In this document: piece after piece, positions 16,404 to 25,745 of the stretch | Numbering within the stretch: position 1 is the stretch's first letter | Layout: each line of letters starts with the position of its first letter | Source of the DNA: an uncultured Clostridia bacterium | GTDB lineage: Bacteria > Bacillota > Clostridia > Lachnospirales > Anaerotignaceae | Reading direction: 5' to 3' | DNA length: 54,390 nt | NCBI GenBank assembly: GCA_944380455.1 | Contig: CALWHR010000055.1 | Location: forward strand, 1 to 54,390 | Translations under genes and position numbers: made by a program | Notes under the pieces: generated by a model | Databases searched by the model: none | Told to the model about the DNA's origin: nothing | The model's input: the letters and a program-made list of their open reading frames with translations, nothing else

Positions 16404-16820
16404 GTGAAAAAAATCCTGTTTGTTTTTATGCTTTGTTTTTCCGCTTTATTAGCTTGTCCGGCTGCCTATGCAAAGGAAGCCGATACAGATGCTTTTGAGA
16501 TTACAAGCGGACTTGATTTCAGCAAAGATTCAGTATCTACTTTCGATGACTCTAAAACTATTTCTGGAACAGCGGAAAAAGATACTGAGATTAAAATAGA
16601 AGTTTACTCAGTTAATGCAGAGGATATGACATTGACAAACGACTACGCTCTTACAGTTGGTGTTTCGGGCATATTCTCCCAGATAGTTGATTTAAGTCTT
16701 GGTGAAAATTTTATTGTTGTTTCTTCCGGTGATTCGGAAGAAAGCAAAGCCGAAATTACAGTAAACCGTAAAACAGAAGCTGTTAAAAAAGCTCTGGAAA
16801 AAGGTGTATATCTTCCGTAA
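16404..16820 (+). CDS. Small secreted protein in the wal operon, unrecognised
   Basis: A 138-residue exported protein. The signal peptide (KKILFVFMLCFSALLACPAAYA) could be cut after AYA, or at the LLAC lipobox if it is a lipoprotein. The mature part is beta-rich, resembles a bacterial Ig-like or wall-associated domain (TISGTAEKDTEIKIEVYS, GIFSQIVDLSLGENFIVV) and has no enzyme motif. GTG 16404 fits the GGAGG at 16390-16394 best; ATG 16398 is only 4 bp from it. It lies behind a WalR box and ahead of walH, a place with no counterpart in the B. subtilis wal operon. Confidence 0.75.
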   Translation: MKKILFVFMLCFSALLACPAAYAKEADTDAFEITSGLDFSKDSVSTFDDSKTISGTAEKDTEIKIEVYSVNAEDMTLTNDYALTVGVSGIFSQIVDLSLGENFIVVSSGDSEESKAEITVNRKTEAVKKALEKGVYLP

Positions 16821-16852
16821 TTAACGAAAAATAAAGTATATGGTGATTAAAT

Positions 16853-18259
16853 ATGGCAGGCAAAAAAAACAGTATGCTTAAAAATATCTTTGTTGCAGTG
16901 CTTTTTGTCTGCGCTGTTATTCAAACAGGTATGTTATGGCTTGATGGTAATTCAAGCCATAACTTTTTTTATTATTTGTTTGAACAGCCGTTTGCAAAAA
17001 GCATCACTAAAGGGCCTGTTGAGTCCATTGAGCCTAAGAACATGGCTGTAGGCAGCGGAAACAATTCATTTAAACTTTTATACGGCACAGATGAAAAGAT
17101 AGACAGTATTATAAGCGGTATTATACAAAAAGCTGTTTCACAATCTGAATACGAGGAATTACCTGACTTTTTATGGCAGGAATGTCTTGGTTTAAAGTGC
17201 GCCGTTTATGAGTTTGGGATTACCGTTCCGTTTAATGAATATTTTACCGGAATAGGTATTTCAGAAAGTAAAGTGCCTAAGAGCATGAGCGGGTTTACAA
17301 GTATTGCTGTTTTACCTGCTGACAGCGAAAATAACAGCAGCAAGGTATATTTTATTGATGAGTCATCAAACGGCGGAGCGGCTGTAGTTTATACCTCAGA
17401 CATATCTTCGGAGCTTTCAAATGAGATAGACAATATTTTAAGTTCCGGCACAAATGGTATTAGCTGTATATCAACTGCTGCAAGCGGGTTTAATATATTC
17501 AAAACAAACATATTTGTGCCGCAGTTTTCATCTGAAAAAGCCAATTTTTATAGTATTAAGGAAACACCGTGTATTGACTTAACCGAAAATGTAACTAAAG
17601 ATTATATAGAAGATGTTACAGAGCAGTACTTCAGCTCTTACAGCAATAAAACTGTATCTTTTGAGCCTTCAGGAGTTTATACTGTTGCCGACAGCACTAA
17701 TGTTGTTAAATGCTATCCATACGGTGTACTGGAGTATTTTAATTACAGTGCTGAAAATTTAGAGCAGCAGCAGAGCCTTTCATCAGCATATTATATATGC
17801 AAGGAGTTCCTTAAAAAGGATACTTCAATAAAAACAGATTACTATTTATCGGATATACGTATAACAGGCGAAGGAGCTTTATTCTGTTTTGATTACTGTG
17901 TTTCCGATTTGCCGGTGATTTTAGACGGGGATATTAAAAGCCAATATGGGATAGACCATGCCATGGAAGTTCTTGTTTCTGGAAATAATGTGCGGAAGTT
18001 TAAAAAATACAACTCCAACTTCTCTCAGGATACTGCTTTTAAGGAAAATGCTTATACAGACTTTCTTACTGCAGTTAACTATTCAATGGTTTTAAAGGGC
18101 GGGGACAATAACCAGATTGATGAAATTATATTCGGTTATTACGTAAATGACCAGTCTGACGAAGAAGAAACTGATAAAAGTCATATTTGCTGGTTTGTTA
18201 ACATCGACACTACGGTCTATATTATAAATGCCGAGGACGGAAGCCTGAGAATTAAATAG
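16853..18259 (+). CDS. walH: YycH/WalH-like regulator of WalK
   Basis: A 468-residue protein with a short cytoplasmic start, one transmembrane helix (about 10-28) and a large external part. The sequence just after the helix (QTGMLWLDGNSSHNFFYY) and the overall layout recall YycH, which in B. subtilis binds WalK with YycI and tunes its activity. The assignment depends on size, topology and position between walK and the walI-like gene. The ribosome site is weak (ATGGTGAT). Confidence 0.8.
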   Translation: MAGKKNSMLKNIFVAVLFVCAVIQTGMLWLDGNSSHNFFYYLFEQPFAKSITKGPVESIEPKNMAVGSGNNSFKLLYGTDEKIDSIISGIIQKAVSQSEYEELPDFLWQECLGLKCAVYEFGITVPFNEYFTGIGISESKVPKSMSGFTSIAVLPADSENNSSKVYFIDESSNGGAAVVYTSDISSELSNEIDNILSSGTNGISCISTAASGFNIFKTNIFVPQFSSEKANFYSIKETPCIDLTENVTKDYIEDVTEQYFSSYSNKTVSFEPSGVYTVADSTNVVKCYPYGVLEYFNYSAENLEQQQSLSSAYYICKEFLKKDTSIKTDYYLSDIRITGEGALFCFDYCVSDLPVILDGDIKSQYGIDHAMEVLVSGNNVRKFKKYNSNFSQDTAFKENAYTDFLTAVNYSMVLKGGDNNQIDEIIFGYYVNDQSDEEETDKSHICWFVNIDTTVYIINAEDGSLRIK

Positions 18260-18277
18260 TGTCTGCGGAGGTTGGCT

Positions 18278-19183
18278 ATGGATTGGAACAAAGTTAAGAG
18301 CATATTTATATATATACTTATAATAATTAATATAGGACTTCTTGCACTTAATTATAAGGCAAGCCGGAAATACACTTTAACAAGTGACCAGGAGCGCGCC
18401 GTTTATCAGCTTTTAAGCAATAATAATATTGGAGTGTATACTGACCTTATAAAAAATTTCAGTCCCATGCGTCAGCTTGCTGTTACAACACCGTCTTTTG
18501 ATAACGACAAAATAAGAAATGCGTTTTTTCAGCAGGACGAGGAAATTAAAATTACAATTGAATTTGATAAGACTGTATTTAAAAGCGAGAGCAAAACGGT
18601 TACTTTAGCAGAAAATATACTGTTTTTTGACTGTCCTGAGGGAACGGGAAATATTCAAAATTTTAATAAAAAAGACGCGGCTGAGTATGCCGAAGATTTT
18701 ATTGATAATCCGGATTTTGACACAAAAAACAATATTAATCTTGAAAAGATATCCGAGTATCAGGACGGATATAAGGTGGAATTTAATGAGCTTTACGGCA
18801 AAAACAGTATATTTTGCAGTTCAAGAGAGGTGTATATTACCCATAAGGGAATTGTGTTTATGAGGGCTGAATTTTATAATGTTGAGGGATATACCGGAGA
18901 AAAGCGTCAGATTTGTTCCTGTGATGAAGCACTGCTTACCGTTCTTTATGCCATAAAAAACAGTGAACAGGAAATGCCTACAGGGGCATATATAGAAAAA
19001 ATAGAGCTTGGATACGGACTACAGGAGCAAAGCGACATATCACAGATAAACACATTAAAACTCGTGCCTTGCTACAGGGTATTTGTTTCAGGCTTTGATA
19101 AGCCTTTTACCATAAACGCATACACAAATACTGTGACAGAGATAAAAAACATCTCTTTGGAGTCTGATTTGAGTATTGAATAA
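18278..19183 (+). CDS. walI: YycI/WalI-like regulator of WalK
   Basis: A 301-residue protein starting MDWNKVKSIFIYILIIINIGLL, a pattern typical of YycI: a short basic tail, then one transmembrane helix (about 6-26) and an external beta-rich domain. With YycH it adjusts WalK signalling. ATG 18278 is chosen because GGAGG at 18267-18271 precedes it; the TTG at 18272 is too close. The gap to the walH-like gene is 18 bp. A terminator follows, which separates this operon from murA. Confidence 0.85.
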   Translation: MDWNKVKSIFIYILIIINIGLLALNYKASRKYTLTSDQERAVYQLLSNNNIGVYTDLIKNFSPMRQLAVTTPSFDNDKIRNAFFQQDEEIKITIEFDKTVFKSESKTVTLAENILFFDCPEGTGNIQNFNKKDAAEYAEDFIDNPDFDTKNNINLEKISEYQDGYKVEFNELYGKNSIFCSSREVYITHKGIVFMRAEFYNVEGYTGEKRQICSCDEALLTVLYAIKNSEQEMPTGAYIEKIELGYGLQEQSDISQINTLKLVPCYRVFVSGFDKPFTINAYTNTVTEIKNISLESDLSIE

Positions 19184-19198
19184 GTAATTAAAAATAAA

Positions 19199-19224
19199 AA
19201 GGGGTTGAAAAACCCCTGTTTTTT
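19199..19224 (+). terminator. Terminator of the walH-walI part
   Basis: AAGGGGTT and AACCCCT arms around a GAAA loop, followed by six T residues. Confidence 0.85.
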
Positions 19225-19317
19225 ATACAGAAATTTAGATATATTTGGGTATTGAAAAAATTGCATTTACAGGTTATGATTGTTCATTATGTCCGGTTTC
19301 AGCATTGTTAAAAATGC

Positions 19318-19346
19318 TTTTCACAAATGGCATAACGTGTTATAAT
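19318..19346 (+). promoter_or_regulatory. Promoter of murA
   Basis: TATAAT at 19341-19346 with a weak -35 (TTTTCA, 19318-19323) at 17 bp. The 5' UTR would be about 70 bases. Confidence 0.55.
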
Positions 19347-19422
19347 TATACTAACTATGTAAACTATACGGCATAGCCGTTTTGATATTATATTTGCATT
19401 TTGGAGAGGTTTGAATAAAAAT

Positions 19423-20682
19423 ATGGACAGGCTCGTAGTAAAGGGAAAGAAAAAACTTTCGGGCAGCGTAGTAATTAGCGGTGCTAAAAATGCCGCTGTT
19501 GCCGTTATACCGGCGGCTATAATGGCAGACGGCATATGTGTTATTGATAACCTTCCTTATATTGAGGATGTCAGATGCCTTTATACAACATTGAACAAAA
19601 TAGGCATTAAATGCCAGTACCAAGACAAGCACACACTTAAAATAGACAGCATTAATGATATTTGCACAAAGGTTACATTTGATGAAGTGCGTAAAATGCG
19701 TGCCTCTTATTATCTTTTAGGTGCACTTTTGGCCAGGTTTAAAAAAGCCGAAGTTGCAATGCCTGGAGGATGCAATTTCGGTACAAGACCTATTGATTTG
19801 CATTTAAAGGGATTCAGAGCATTAGGCGCGCAGGTTGAGGTAAACGGCGAGATTGTATGTGTTAAAGCCGAAAAGCTTAAAGGTGCAAGCATTTACATGG
19901 ACACTGTAAGTGTTGGTGCAACAATTAATATTATGCTCGCTGCTACAATGGCAGAGGGCACTACAACAATAGAAAATGCGGCCAAAGAACCGCATATTGT
20001 TGATGTGGCCAACTTCCTTAATATGATGGGGGCTAAAATAAAGGGTGCCGGTACAGATGTAATAAAAATTATAGGCGTAGAGCATCTTCATGGTGCAGAG
20101 TATACCATTATACCTGACCAGATTGAGGCCGGTACGTACATGATAGCGGCGGCTATTACAAAGGGCCGTGTTAAGGTTCAGAACATTATTCCAACACACA
20201 TGGATTCATTAAGCGCCAAGCTGATAGAAATAGGAATAGGTATAGAAGAAGGCGACGATTACATAACCGTAGATGCTACAGAAGCGGATTTTAAAGCTAC
20301 AAGCATACGTACAATGGCTTACCCGGGATTCCCTACTGATTTGCAGCCGCAGATGGCGGCGCTTTTAAGCGTATGCGAAGGCACAAGCATGATAACGGAA
20401 AATGTATGGGAAAAGCGGTATCAGTATATAGACGAGCTTAAAAAGCTTGGAGCTAAAATAACAGTTGAAGGACGAGTTGCTATTATTGAAGGCGTTAAGG
20501 AGCTTTCCGGTGCTACTGTTGAAGCTACCGATTTAAGAGCAGGTGCTGCTATGATTATAGCGGCTTTAAACGCACGTGGCGAAACTGTTATAGGCGAGGT
20601 AAAATATATCGACAGAGGCTATGAGGAAGTTGAAAACAAGTTTTTGGCTTTAGGTGCCGATATACGCAGAGTCTCTGTTTGA
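19423..20682 (+). CDS. murA: UDP-N-acetylglucosamine 1-carboxyvinyltransferase
   Basis: A 419-residue EPSP-synthase-fold enzyme that transfers enolpyruvate from PEP to UDP-GlcNAc, the first committed step of peptidoglycan synthesis. SGAKNAAVAVIPA near 19-31 and the mobile loop with Cys117 (MPGGCNFGTRPIDLHLKGF) are present, so fosfomycin should inhibit it. ATG 19423 fits family starts; it is 13 bp from GGAGAGG, slightly far. TTG 19411 would be too close. Its place between walI and walJ ties wall synthesis to WalRK. Confidence 0.95.
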   Translation: MDRLVVKGKKKLSGSVVISGAKNAAVAVIPAAIMADGICVIDNLPYIEDVRCLYTTLNKIGIKCQYQDKHTLKIDSINDICTKVTFDEVRKMRASYYLLGALLARFKKAEVAMPGGCNFGTRPIDLHLKGFRALGAQVEVNGEIVCVKAEKLKGASIYMDTVSVGATINIMLAATMAEGTTTIENAAKEPHIVDVANFLNMMGAKIKGAGTDVIKIIGVEHLHGAEYTIIPDQIEAGTYMIAAAITKGRVKVQNIIPTHMDSLSAKLIEIGIGIEEGDDYITVDATEADFKATSIRTMAYPGFPTDLQPQMAALLSVCEGTSMITENVWEKRYQYIDELKKLGAKITVEGRVAIIEGVKELSGATVEATDLRAGAAMIIAALNARGETVIGEVKYIDRGYEEVENKFLALGADIRRVSV

Positions 20683-20698
20683 TATGGAGGTATATTAA

Positions 20699-21496
20699 AT
20701 GACTAAATTCTGCCCCCTTGTAAGCGGAAGCAGCGGCAACAGTATATTTATTAAAAGCGAAGGCACAAATATACTTATTGATGCCGGCGTAAGCGGTAAA
20801 AAAATACAGGACTGTCTTAAAAGCATAGGTGAAGATTGTGCAAAGCTGGATGCTATATTTATAACCCACGAGCATACTGACCATATAAAAGCCGCAGGTA
20901 TACTTTCCAGAAGGTTTGATATACCTATTTACGCCACAGAGGGAACATGGGGAGCTATGCAGAGCCTTATAGGTGATATAGACAGAAGAAACAGAAATAT
21001 TATATACAGCGGCGAAAAAACACAGCTTAATGACATGGTGCTTATGCCTTTTGCCATACCCCATGATGCATCTGAGCCGGTAGGATACAGTGTTTTTTCA
21101 CAGGGCTTTAAAATGACTGTAGCAACGGATATAGGTCATGTAGATGACATAGTAAAAGAAGCAGTTGCCGACAGTGACGTGCTTTTGCTTGAGGCAAATC
21201 ACGATATAGAAATGCTTAAACGAGGTCCTTATCCCTACAGCCTTAAACAGAGAATACTTGGTCTTTACGGCCATATGGCAAACAACAGTGCAGGAAGTCT
21301 TATAGGCGAGGTGTTTTCCGGCAGAATGAAAAATATATTTCTGGGGCATTTGAGTGCGGAAAACAATACTCCTGATTTAGCCTACAGTACAGTAACGGAT
21401 ATACTTGAAAAAAGCGGCATATGTCCTGGGAAAGATGTCGATATTAAACTGGCTCAAAGACACTGCCCAAGCCAGGCGGTTGTTTTTGGACTTTAA
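20699..21496 (+). CDS. walJ: WalJ/YycJ metallo-beta-lactamase fold hydrolase
   Basis: A 265-residue MBL-fold protein with the metal site THEHTDH (HxHxDH) and further ligands in ATDIGHVDD and the C-terminal LGHLSAENN. YycJ homologs act as 5'-3' exonucleases linked to DNA repair and replication/division coordination, usually at the end of the wal operon, as here. TATGGAGG precedes the ATG; the gap to murA is 16 bp. Confidence 0.92.
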   Translation: MTKFCPLVSGSSGNSIFIKSEGTNILIDAGVSGKKIQDCLKSIGEDCAKLDAIFITHEHTDHIKAAGILSRRFDIPIYATEGTWGAMQSLIGDIDRRNRNIIYSGEKTQLNDMVLMPFAIPHDASEPVGYSVFSQGFKMTVATDIGHVDDIVKEAVADSDVLLLEANHDIEMLKRGPYPYSLKQRILGLYGHMANNSAGSLIGEVFSGRMKNIFLGHLSAENNTPDLAYSTVTDILEKSGICPGKDVDIKLAQRHCPSQAVVFGL

Positions 21497-21510
21497 CTGA
21501 GGACTGTAAT

Positions 21511-21990
21511 ATGAATATTAATATTGTATGTGTCGGACGGCTGAAAGAAAAATACTGGACCGATGCTGTAAACGAATATGTTAAGCGCCTTGGAAAATAC
21601 GCCAAAATAAAAATAACTGAGTTAAGCGACGAAAAAGCCCCTGAAAATTTAAGCAATGCCCAGAAAATACAGGTAATGGAAAAAGAAGGCGAAAGAATAC
21701 TTAAAAGTATTCCTTCAGGAAGCTTTGTTATAACTCTTGAAATCGGAGGCAAAAGCCTTAGCTCCGAGGAGTTGGCGGACTTTATTAAAAGCAAAATGGT
21801 AAACGGTATAAACGATATGACTTTTGTTATAGGCGGCTCATTAGGCCTCAGCGCCGAAGTTATACAAAAGGCGCAGTATCATTTGAGTTTTTCAAGAATG
21901 ACTTTCCCACACCAAATGGCAAGGGTAATGCTTCTTGAACAGATATACAGGGCAGAAAGAATAATCTGCAATGAACCATATCATAAATAA
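21511..21990 (+). CDS. rlmH: 23S rRNA pseudouridine1915 N3-methyltransferase
   Basis: A 159-residue SPOUT-class methyltransferase, the exact family length, modifying 23S rRNA pseudouridine 1915. The C-terminal trefoil-knot SAM site FVIGGSLGLS and the closing SFSRMTFPHQMARVMLLEQIYRA are diagnostic. It follows walJ by 14 bp, the order seen in many Firmicutes. Confidence 0.97.
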   Translation: MNINIVCVGRLKEKYWTDAVNEYVKRLGKYAKIKITELSDEKAPENLSNAQKIQVMEKEGERILKSIPSGSFVITLEIGGKSLSSEELADFIKSKMVNGINDMTFVIGGSLGLSAEVIQKAQYHLSFSRMTFPHQMARVMLLEQIYRAERIICNEPYHK

Positions 21991-22006
21991 CTGGGAGGTT
22001 AAAGAC

Positions 22007-22360
22007 ATGATTAAAAAAGCAGGCTCATTAAACAAAGTGGAAATGAAAAACGCAAAAGGCGGATTAAACAGCATTTTTGCCGACCTTATACTTGAAGGCG
22101 ATGAATTTATCAATGCTGGCAGACTTTTCAATTTTGTTACATTCCCTCCAAACTCATCAATGGGTTACCATGTTCATGAGGGTGAAAGCGAGACTTATGT
22201 AATACTTAAAGGCCGCGGTATTTACAACGACAACGGAACAGAGGTTGAGGTTTCTGCCGGAGATGTTACATACTGTGCTCCTGGCGAAGGTCATGGACTT
22301 TTAAATAATACAGACGAGGAGCTTGTTATAGTAGCTCTTATTATATACGATAAAAGATAA
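22007..22360 (+). CDS. Cupin-domain protein
   Basis: A 117-residue single-domain cupin with the metal-binding GYHVHEGESETYVILKGRG motif and the second cupin motif (CAPGEGHGLLNN). Such proteins bind sugars or organic acids or act as small isomerases; the role here is unknown. The start is ATG 22007 with GGGAGG 8 bp before; the upstream in-frame ATG 21971 is inside rlmH. It is the last gene of the walJ-rlmH run and ends at a strong terminator. Confidence 0.9.
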   Translation: MIKKAGSLNKVEMKNAKGGLNSIFADLILEGDEFINAGRLFNFVTFPPNSSMGYHVHEGESETYVILKGRGIYNDNGTEVEVSAGDVTYCAPGEGHGLLNNTDEELVIVALIIYDKR

Positions 22361-22376
22361 TCAGCAGAATTAATTA

Positions 22377-22405
22377 AAGGCGGTCTTATTAGACCGCCTG
22401 TTTTA
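22377..22405 (+). terminator. Terminator of the murA-walJ-rlmH-cupin operon
   Basis: AGGCGGTCT and AGACCGCCT arms around TATT, with a T-rich tail. Confidence 0.9.
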
Positions 22406-22461
22406 ATCCGCTTTTTGCTGGATATAATAAATATATAAAGCTTGAAGCCGGGAGTGGTTAT

Positions 22462-22839
22462 ATGTTTTATTGGGCATACATGCTTGTTATGGTTTTGATT
22501 ATGCCTGTAATTATGATTGTATTGGGCGCTTTGTTCTTACATAAACCGCCTAAAAATATTAATATGTTTTTTGGATACAGAACACCTATGTCTGTAAAAA
22601 ATATTGATACATGGCGTTTTGCCCACAGAGTGATGGGTTAAATTTGGATAAAATTAGGTATAATAACATTTATTGCTGTATTTCTTATTATGGCATTTTC
22701 ATCCGGAAAAGGTGAAAATGCTATAGGAACTGTTTGCGGTATTTTAAGTGCTGCAGAGATGGTTATTTTTATTATCCCGATTTTTATAACAGAAAAAGAG
22801 CTGAGAAAGAATTTTGACAAAACAGGTCGCAGGCGCTGA
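22462..22839 (+). pseudogene. SdpI-like membrane protein with an in-frame stop codon
   Basis: From ATG 22462 (GGGAG before it) the frame codes for an SdpI/YhfL-family protein: two helices, then NINMFFGYRTPMS, the family signature, and WRFAHRVMG. A TAA at 22639-22641 ends it at codon 60. The same frame goes on for 65 more codons with three hydrophobic segments, starting IWIKLG, exactly where family members continue. One base change (AAA to TAA) explains it. SdpI proteins give immunity to killing peptides. It may be a true nonsense mutation or a sequencing error. Confidence 0.75.
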
Positions 22840-22851
22840 TTTTTAAACAGT

Positions 22852-22882
22852 AAAAAAGAGCTTGGAAAAACAAGCTCTTTTT
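22852..22882. terminator. Bidirectional terminator between the SdpI-like gene and MATE gene
   Basis: AAAAAGAGCTTG and CAAGCTCTTTTT arms around GAAAAA give T runs on both strands, so it can serve both converging genes. Confidence 0.85.
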
Positions 22883-22892
22883 GCATATTTGT

Positions 22893-24293
22893 TTATAACT
22901 GTGCAGCATTTTCCTGCTGAGCCTTTTTAAGGTCTTTTTTCCACCAGCCGCGTTTTTTTGTATAGTAAAGAAAATATATAATAAAAAGAGTTGATGTTAT
23001 TACCCATGAAAGTGGAAATGTAAAAAGTATGGTTTCCAATGTTTGGCTTTTAGGCACTGCTATGGCAAGCCAGAGCATACGCGGTATACATACGCCGGAG
23101 ACGGCTAAAAGCATAGGCTTAAATGAGTTGCCTGTTCCGCGCAGTGTACCTGAAAGAACTTCTATACAAACATATGATGCAAAAAACGGCGGAAGATAGT
23201 GCATTATAACAACGCCGATGTCTATTACTGTTGGGTCTGTAATAAAAAGGCTTAAAAGATTGCTGCTGAATGTATACAGGCAGAAACTTATAAGCAGTGT
23301 GGCAGCAAATGAAAGTAAAAGACATTCTTTAACACTTTTCATTACACGGTCTTTGCGTCCTGCACCGTAGTTTTGCCCTGCGAAGGTTGTCATTGAGGTA
23401 CTGAAAGATGATATTGTCATCCAGAATATGGTTTCTATTTTGCTGTATGTGCTCCATGCAGCTACAGTATCTGTTCCAAGAAGGTTTATGTAGAACTGTA
23501 AAAGAATGTTTGGTACATTAAACATAAGCGACTGTATACCGGCTGGAAGGCCGACTCTTAACATTCTAATAAGCAGGTTAAGACGTATTCCAAGATGATT
23601 TACGTATATTCTGTAGCAGTCTTTTGAAATTGCCAGTGTGCCAATAGCCATTATGGCGCTTATAAGTTGTGAAAGTATTGTGGCAAGAGCCGCACCGGCA
23701 ACGCCTAAATTACATACAACAACAAAGAAAAGGTCAAGGCCTATGTTTATAAAGCATGTTATTACAAGGAATATAAGCGGCCTTTTAGAATCGCCAACAG
23801 CACGCAGTACTGAAGCGCCCATATTGTAAAGCATATTAGGAACCATGCCTAAAAAGTAAATTCTTAAATAAGTAATGGAAAGGTCTATTATATCATCCGG
23901 CGTAGCTATGGCTCTTAATATGGTTGGTGTAAGTATAAAGCCTAAGATACAAACTGCAAGACCGAAAAGAGCAGAAAAAGTAACTGCGGTATGAACAGAG
24001 CGCTGGGTGTGGATATAATTTTTAGCACCGTAAAACTGGGCTATTATAACTGACGCACCGCTTGTTATACCTATGGAGAAGTAAACTATAACATCTATTA
24101 TTTTTCCTGTTGAGCCGCCTACGGCGGAAAGTGCTTCTTTGCCCAAATACCGTCCTACTATAATGGTATCGGCCATATTATACATCTGCTGGAAAAAAGC
24201 TCCGAAAAGCAATGGGAAAAAGAATATAAGAAGCTGTTTCCAGATAATGCCCTCAGTAATGGCGTTGCTTTTAATCAGTTTAGTGTTATCCAT
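22893..24293 (-). CDS. MATE-family efflux transporter
   Basis: A 466-residue membrane protein with twelve predicted helices and both MatE domains; FFPLLFGAFFQQMYNMADTIIVGRYLG at the start is typical of the DinF/NorM-like branch (only short parts such as QQMYNMADTI are quoted as diagnostic). It should export cationic compounds with Na+ or H+ in exchange. AGGAGGCAGG precedes the ATG. It is one of three MATE genes in the window, and the closest in sequence to the one at 39113, judged by eye. Confidence 0.92.
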   Translation of the reverse strand: MDNTKLIKSNAITEGIIWKQLLIFFFPLLFGAFFQQMYNMADTIIVGRYLGKEALSAVGGSTGKIIDVIVYFSIGITSGASVIIAQFYGAKNYIHTQRSVHTAVTFSALFGLAVCILGFILTPTILRAIATPDDIIDLSITYLRIYFLGMVPNMLYNMGASVLRAVGDSKRPLIFLVITCFINIGLDLFFVVVCNLGVAGAALATILSQLISAIMAIGTLAISKDCYRIYVNHLGIRLNLLIRMLRVGLPAGIQSLMFNVPNILLQFYINLLGTDTVAAWSTYSKIETIFWMTISSFSTSMTTFAGQNYGAGRKDRVMKSVKECLLLSFAATLLISFCLYTFSSNLLSLFITDPTVIDIGVVIMHYLPPFFASYVCIEVLSGTLRGTGNSFKPMLLAVSGVCIPRMLWLAIAVPKSQTLETILFTFPLSWVITSTLFIIYFLYYTKKRGWWKKDLKKAQQENAAQL

Positions 24294-24643
24294 AATTACC
24301 TGCCTCCTAATGACGGTAAAAAGTTAAAATCTATTGATACAAATCCCGTTTGATAACTATACAATACAAAATATAAATATGCAATACATTACAATATTAA
24401 AATTTTATACTTAATATTGCATTTAAAATATTAATTATTATAAACGGTATAACCCCATTAATTGAAATAGCAACATTTGTATTTGAATTTTAATTATTTG
24501 TTTTACACATTTTATACAATAAAACAGGTTTTGATTAAAATTGAAGGGCAGGAATGTGTTTATAACATACTAAAACAGTAGTGTATGTAAAAATATACAA
24601 ATGAAATATATTTAATTTGGTAAAAAATATTTCATAAAAAGTC
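24294..24643. other. AT-rich divergent intergenic region
   Basis: About 350 bases between the MATE gene on the minus strand and the promoter of the putative large RNA on the plus strand. It should hold the MATE promoter; the sequence is so AT-rich that no single -35/-10 pair stands out. I see no ORF or large hairpin. Confidence 0.4.
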
Positions 24644-24672
24644 TTTACTTTTGGAAAATACGGTGATATAAT
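24644..24672 (+). promoter_or_regulatory. Promoter of the putative large RNA
   Basis: TTTACT (24644-24649), exactly 17 bp spacer, TATAAT (24667-24672). Transcription should begin near 24679. No gene with a long reading frame follows for 1.1 kb on this strand. Confidence 0.7.
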
Positions 24673-24845
24673 AATAATCACAAAAGGGAAACAGATTAAT
24701 AAGCAGTTATAAATTTAAAGATATTAATTAATTTAATATCGGTTTATTTATTCCAAGCTTATTTAATCAGCTTTACATTTAATAATACCACAAAATGTTG
24801 AGCCATTGTTTTTCCTTAATCTAACTTAGGAAGGGGATGTCTGCT

Positions 24846-24938
24846 ATGGTAATGAGCGAAGAACCATACTCAATAACTGAAACACAAATCCGCAGCAATG
24901 CTGTAGCAATAAGGAGAGGCGGTAAGGTAACAGTTTAA
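24846..24938 (+). CDS. Possible 30-residue peptide within the putative RNA
   Basis: ATG 24846 follows AGGAAGGGGAT by 8-9 bp and opens a frame of 30 codons (MVMSEEPYSITETQ at its start, ending RRGGKVTV). This part of the region is clearly less AT-rich than its surroundings. It could be a real peptide gene at the 5' end of the transcript, or a conserved RNA segment that looks like a frame by chance. Confidence 0.35.
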   Translation: MVMSEEPYSITETQIRSNAVAIRRGGKVTV

Positions 24939-25745
24939 TCTGTTTATATCCCTGAGTTAAATCTAATAAAATGTATGGTTTTAAATTTTATTTAAGGCTG
25001 TGCAAATAATTTAGTAACAGGTTTCAGGCGGTATAGATAAGATTCAAATAATCTAACCGCGTGAATTAAAATATAGTATATATATAAAAAGCTACACTGC
25101 TTGCGGTAATACCTGAATACATTAAATTAATAAAGTTTTTATCTACAGGCGGAAGTTAAGATTATATATTCCCCCTTAGGATATAGTTAAGGGTTGGCTT
25201 AAAAGTTAAAGCCATTAAATAATTTGTTTATCACCTTAAAGAAGTGAAATTCAAATTATCTGTATTTAAAGCTTAATTAATATGTATTAAATGGTATTAA
25301 ATTAAAACTGAATATGGAAGTATCGAAGAATAGAACATTTTAACACTACTAAAAGTCAACCGTATAAAATAAAAATATAAGCATGTAAATGAATATTATT
25401 ATTGAAAGAATATTATCTGCCGGATAATTTAAAACGGTTTACAATTTTGTTACAGAAGAAGTAGTTAAGAGCTAAGTGTACGTTTGGTATTTACAAAGCG
25501 TTGATTAATTATAATTCAGTAAACCGAATATATATGAAAATGTTTGTTGGGGCGGATAAAGATTCTTAAATTTAATTAAATAATTACCTTGCTTAATTTA
25601 ATATGGTACTGCTTTTAGCCAGATAAGAAATGAAAATTTCTTCGGCTCAAGCCGTATAGAAACCTTTAAATTATCAGATAATATAAAAATATATAATTTA
25701 AAGTACGGCAGGGATTAACATAGATTAAACCTAAAAAATATTATA

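Noticed and set aside
22638..22886. Minus-strand ORF over the SdpI-like gene
   Set aside because: It is the shadow of the broken SdpI frame and of the terminator. It has no ribosome site.
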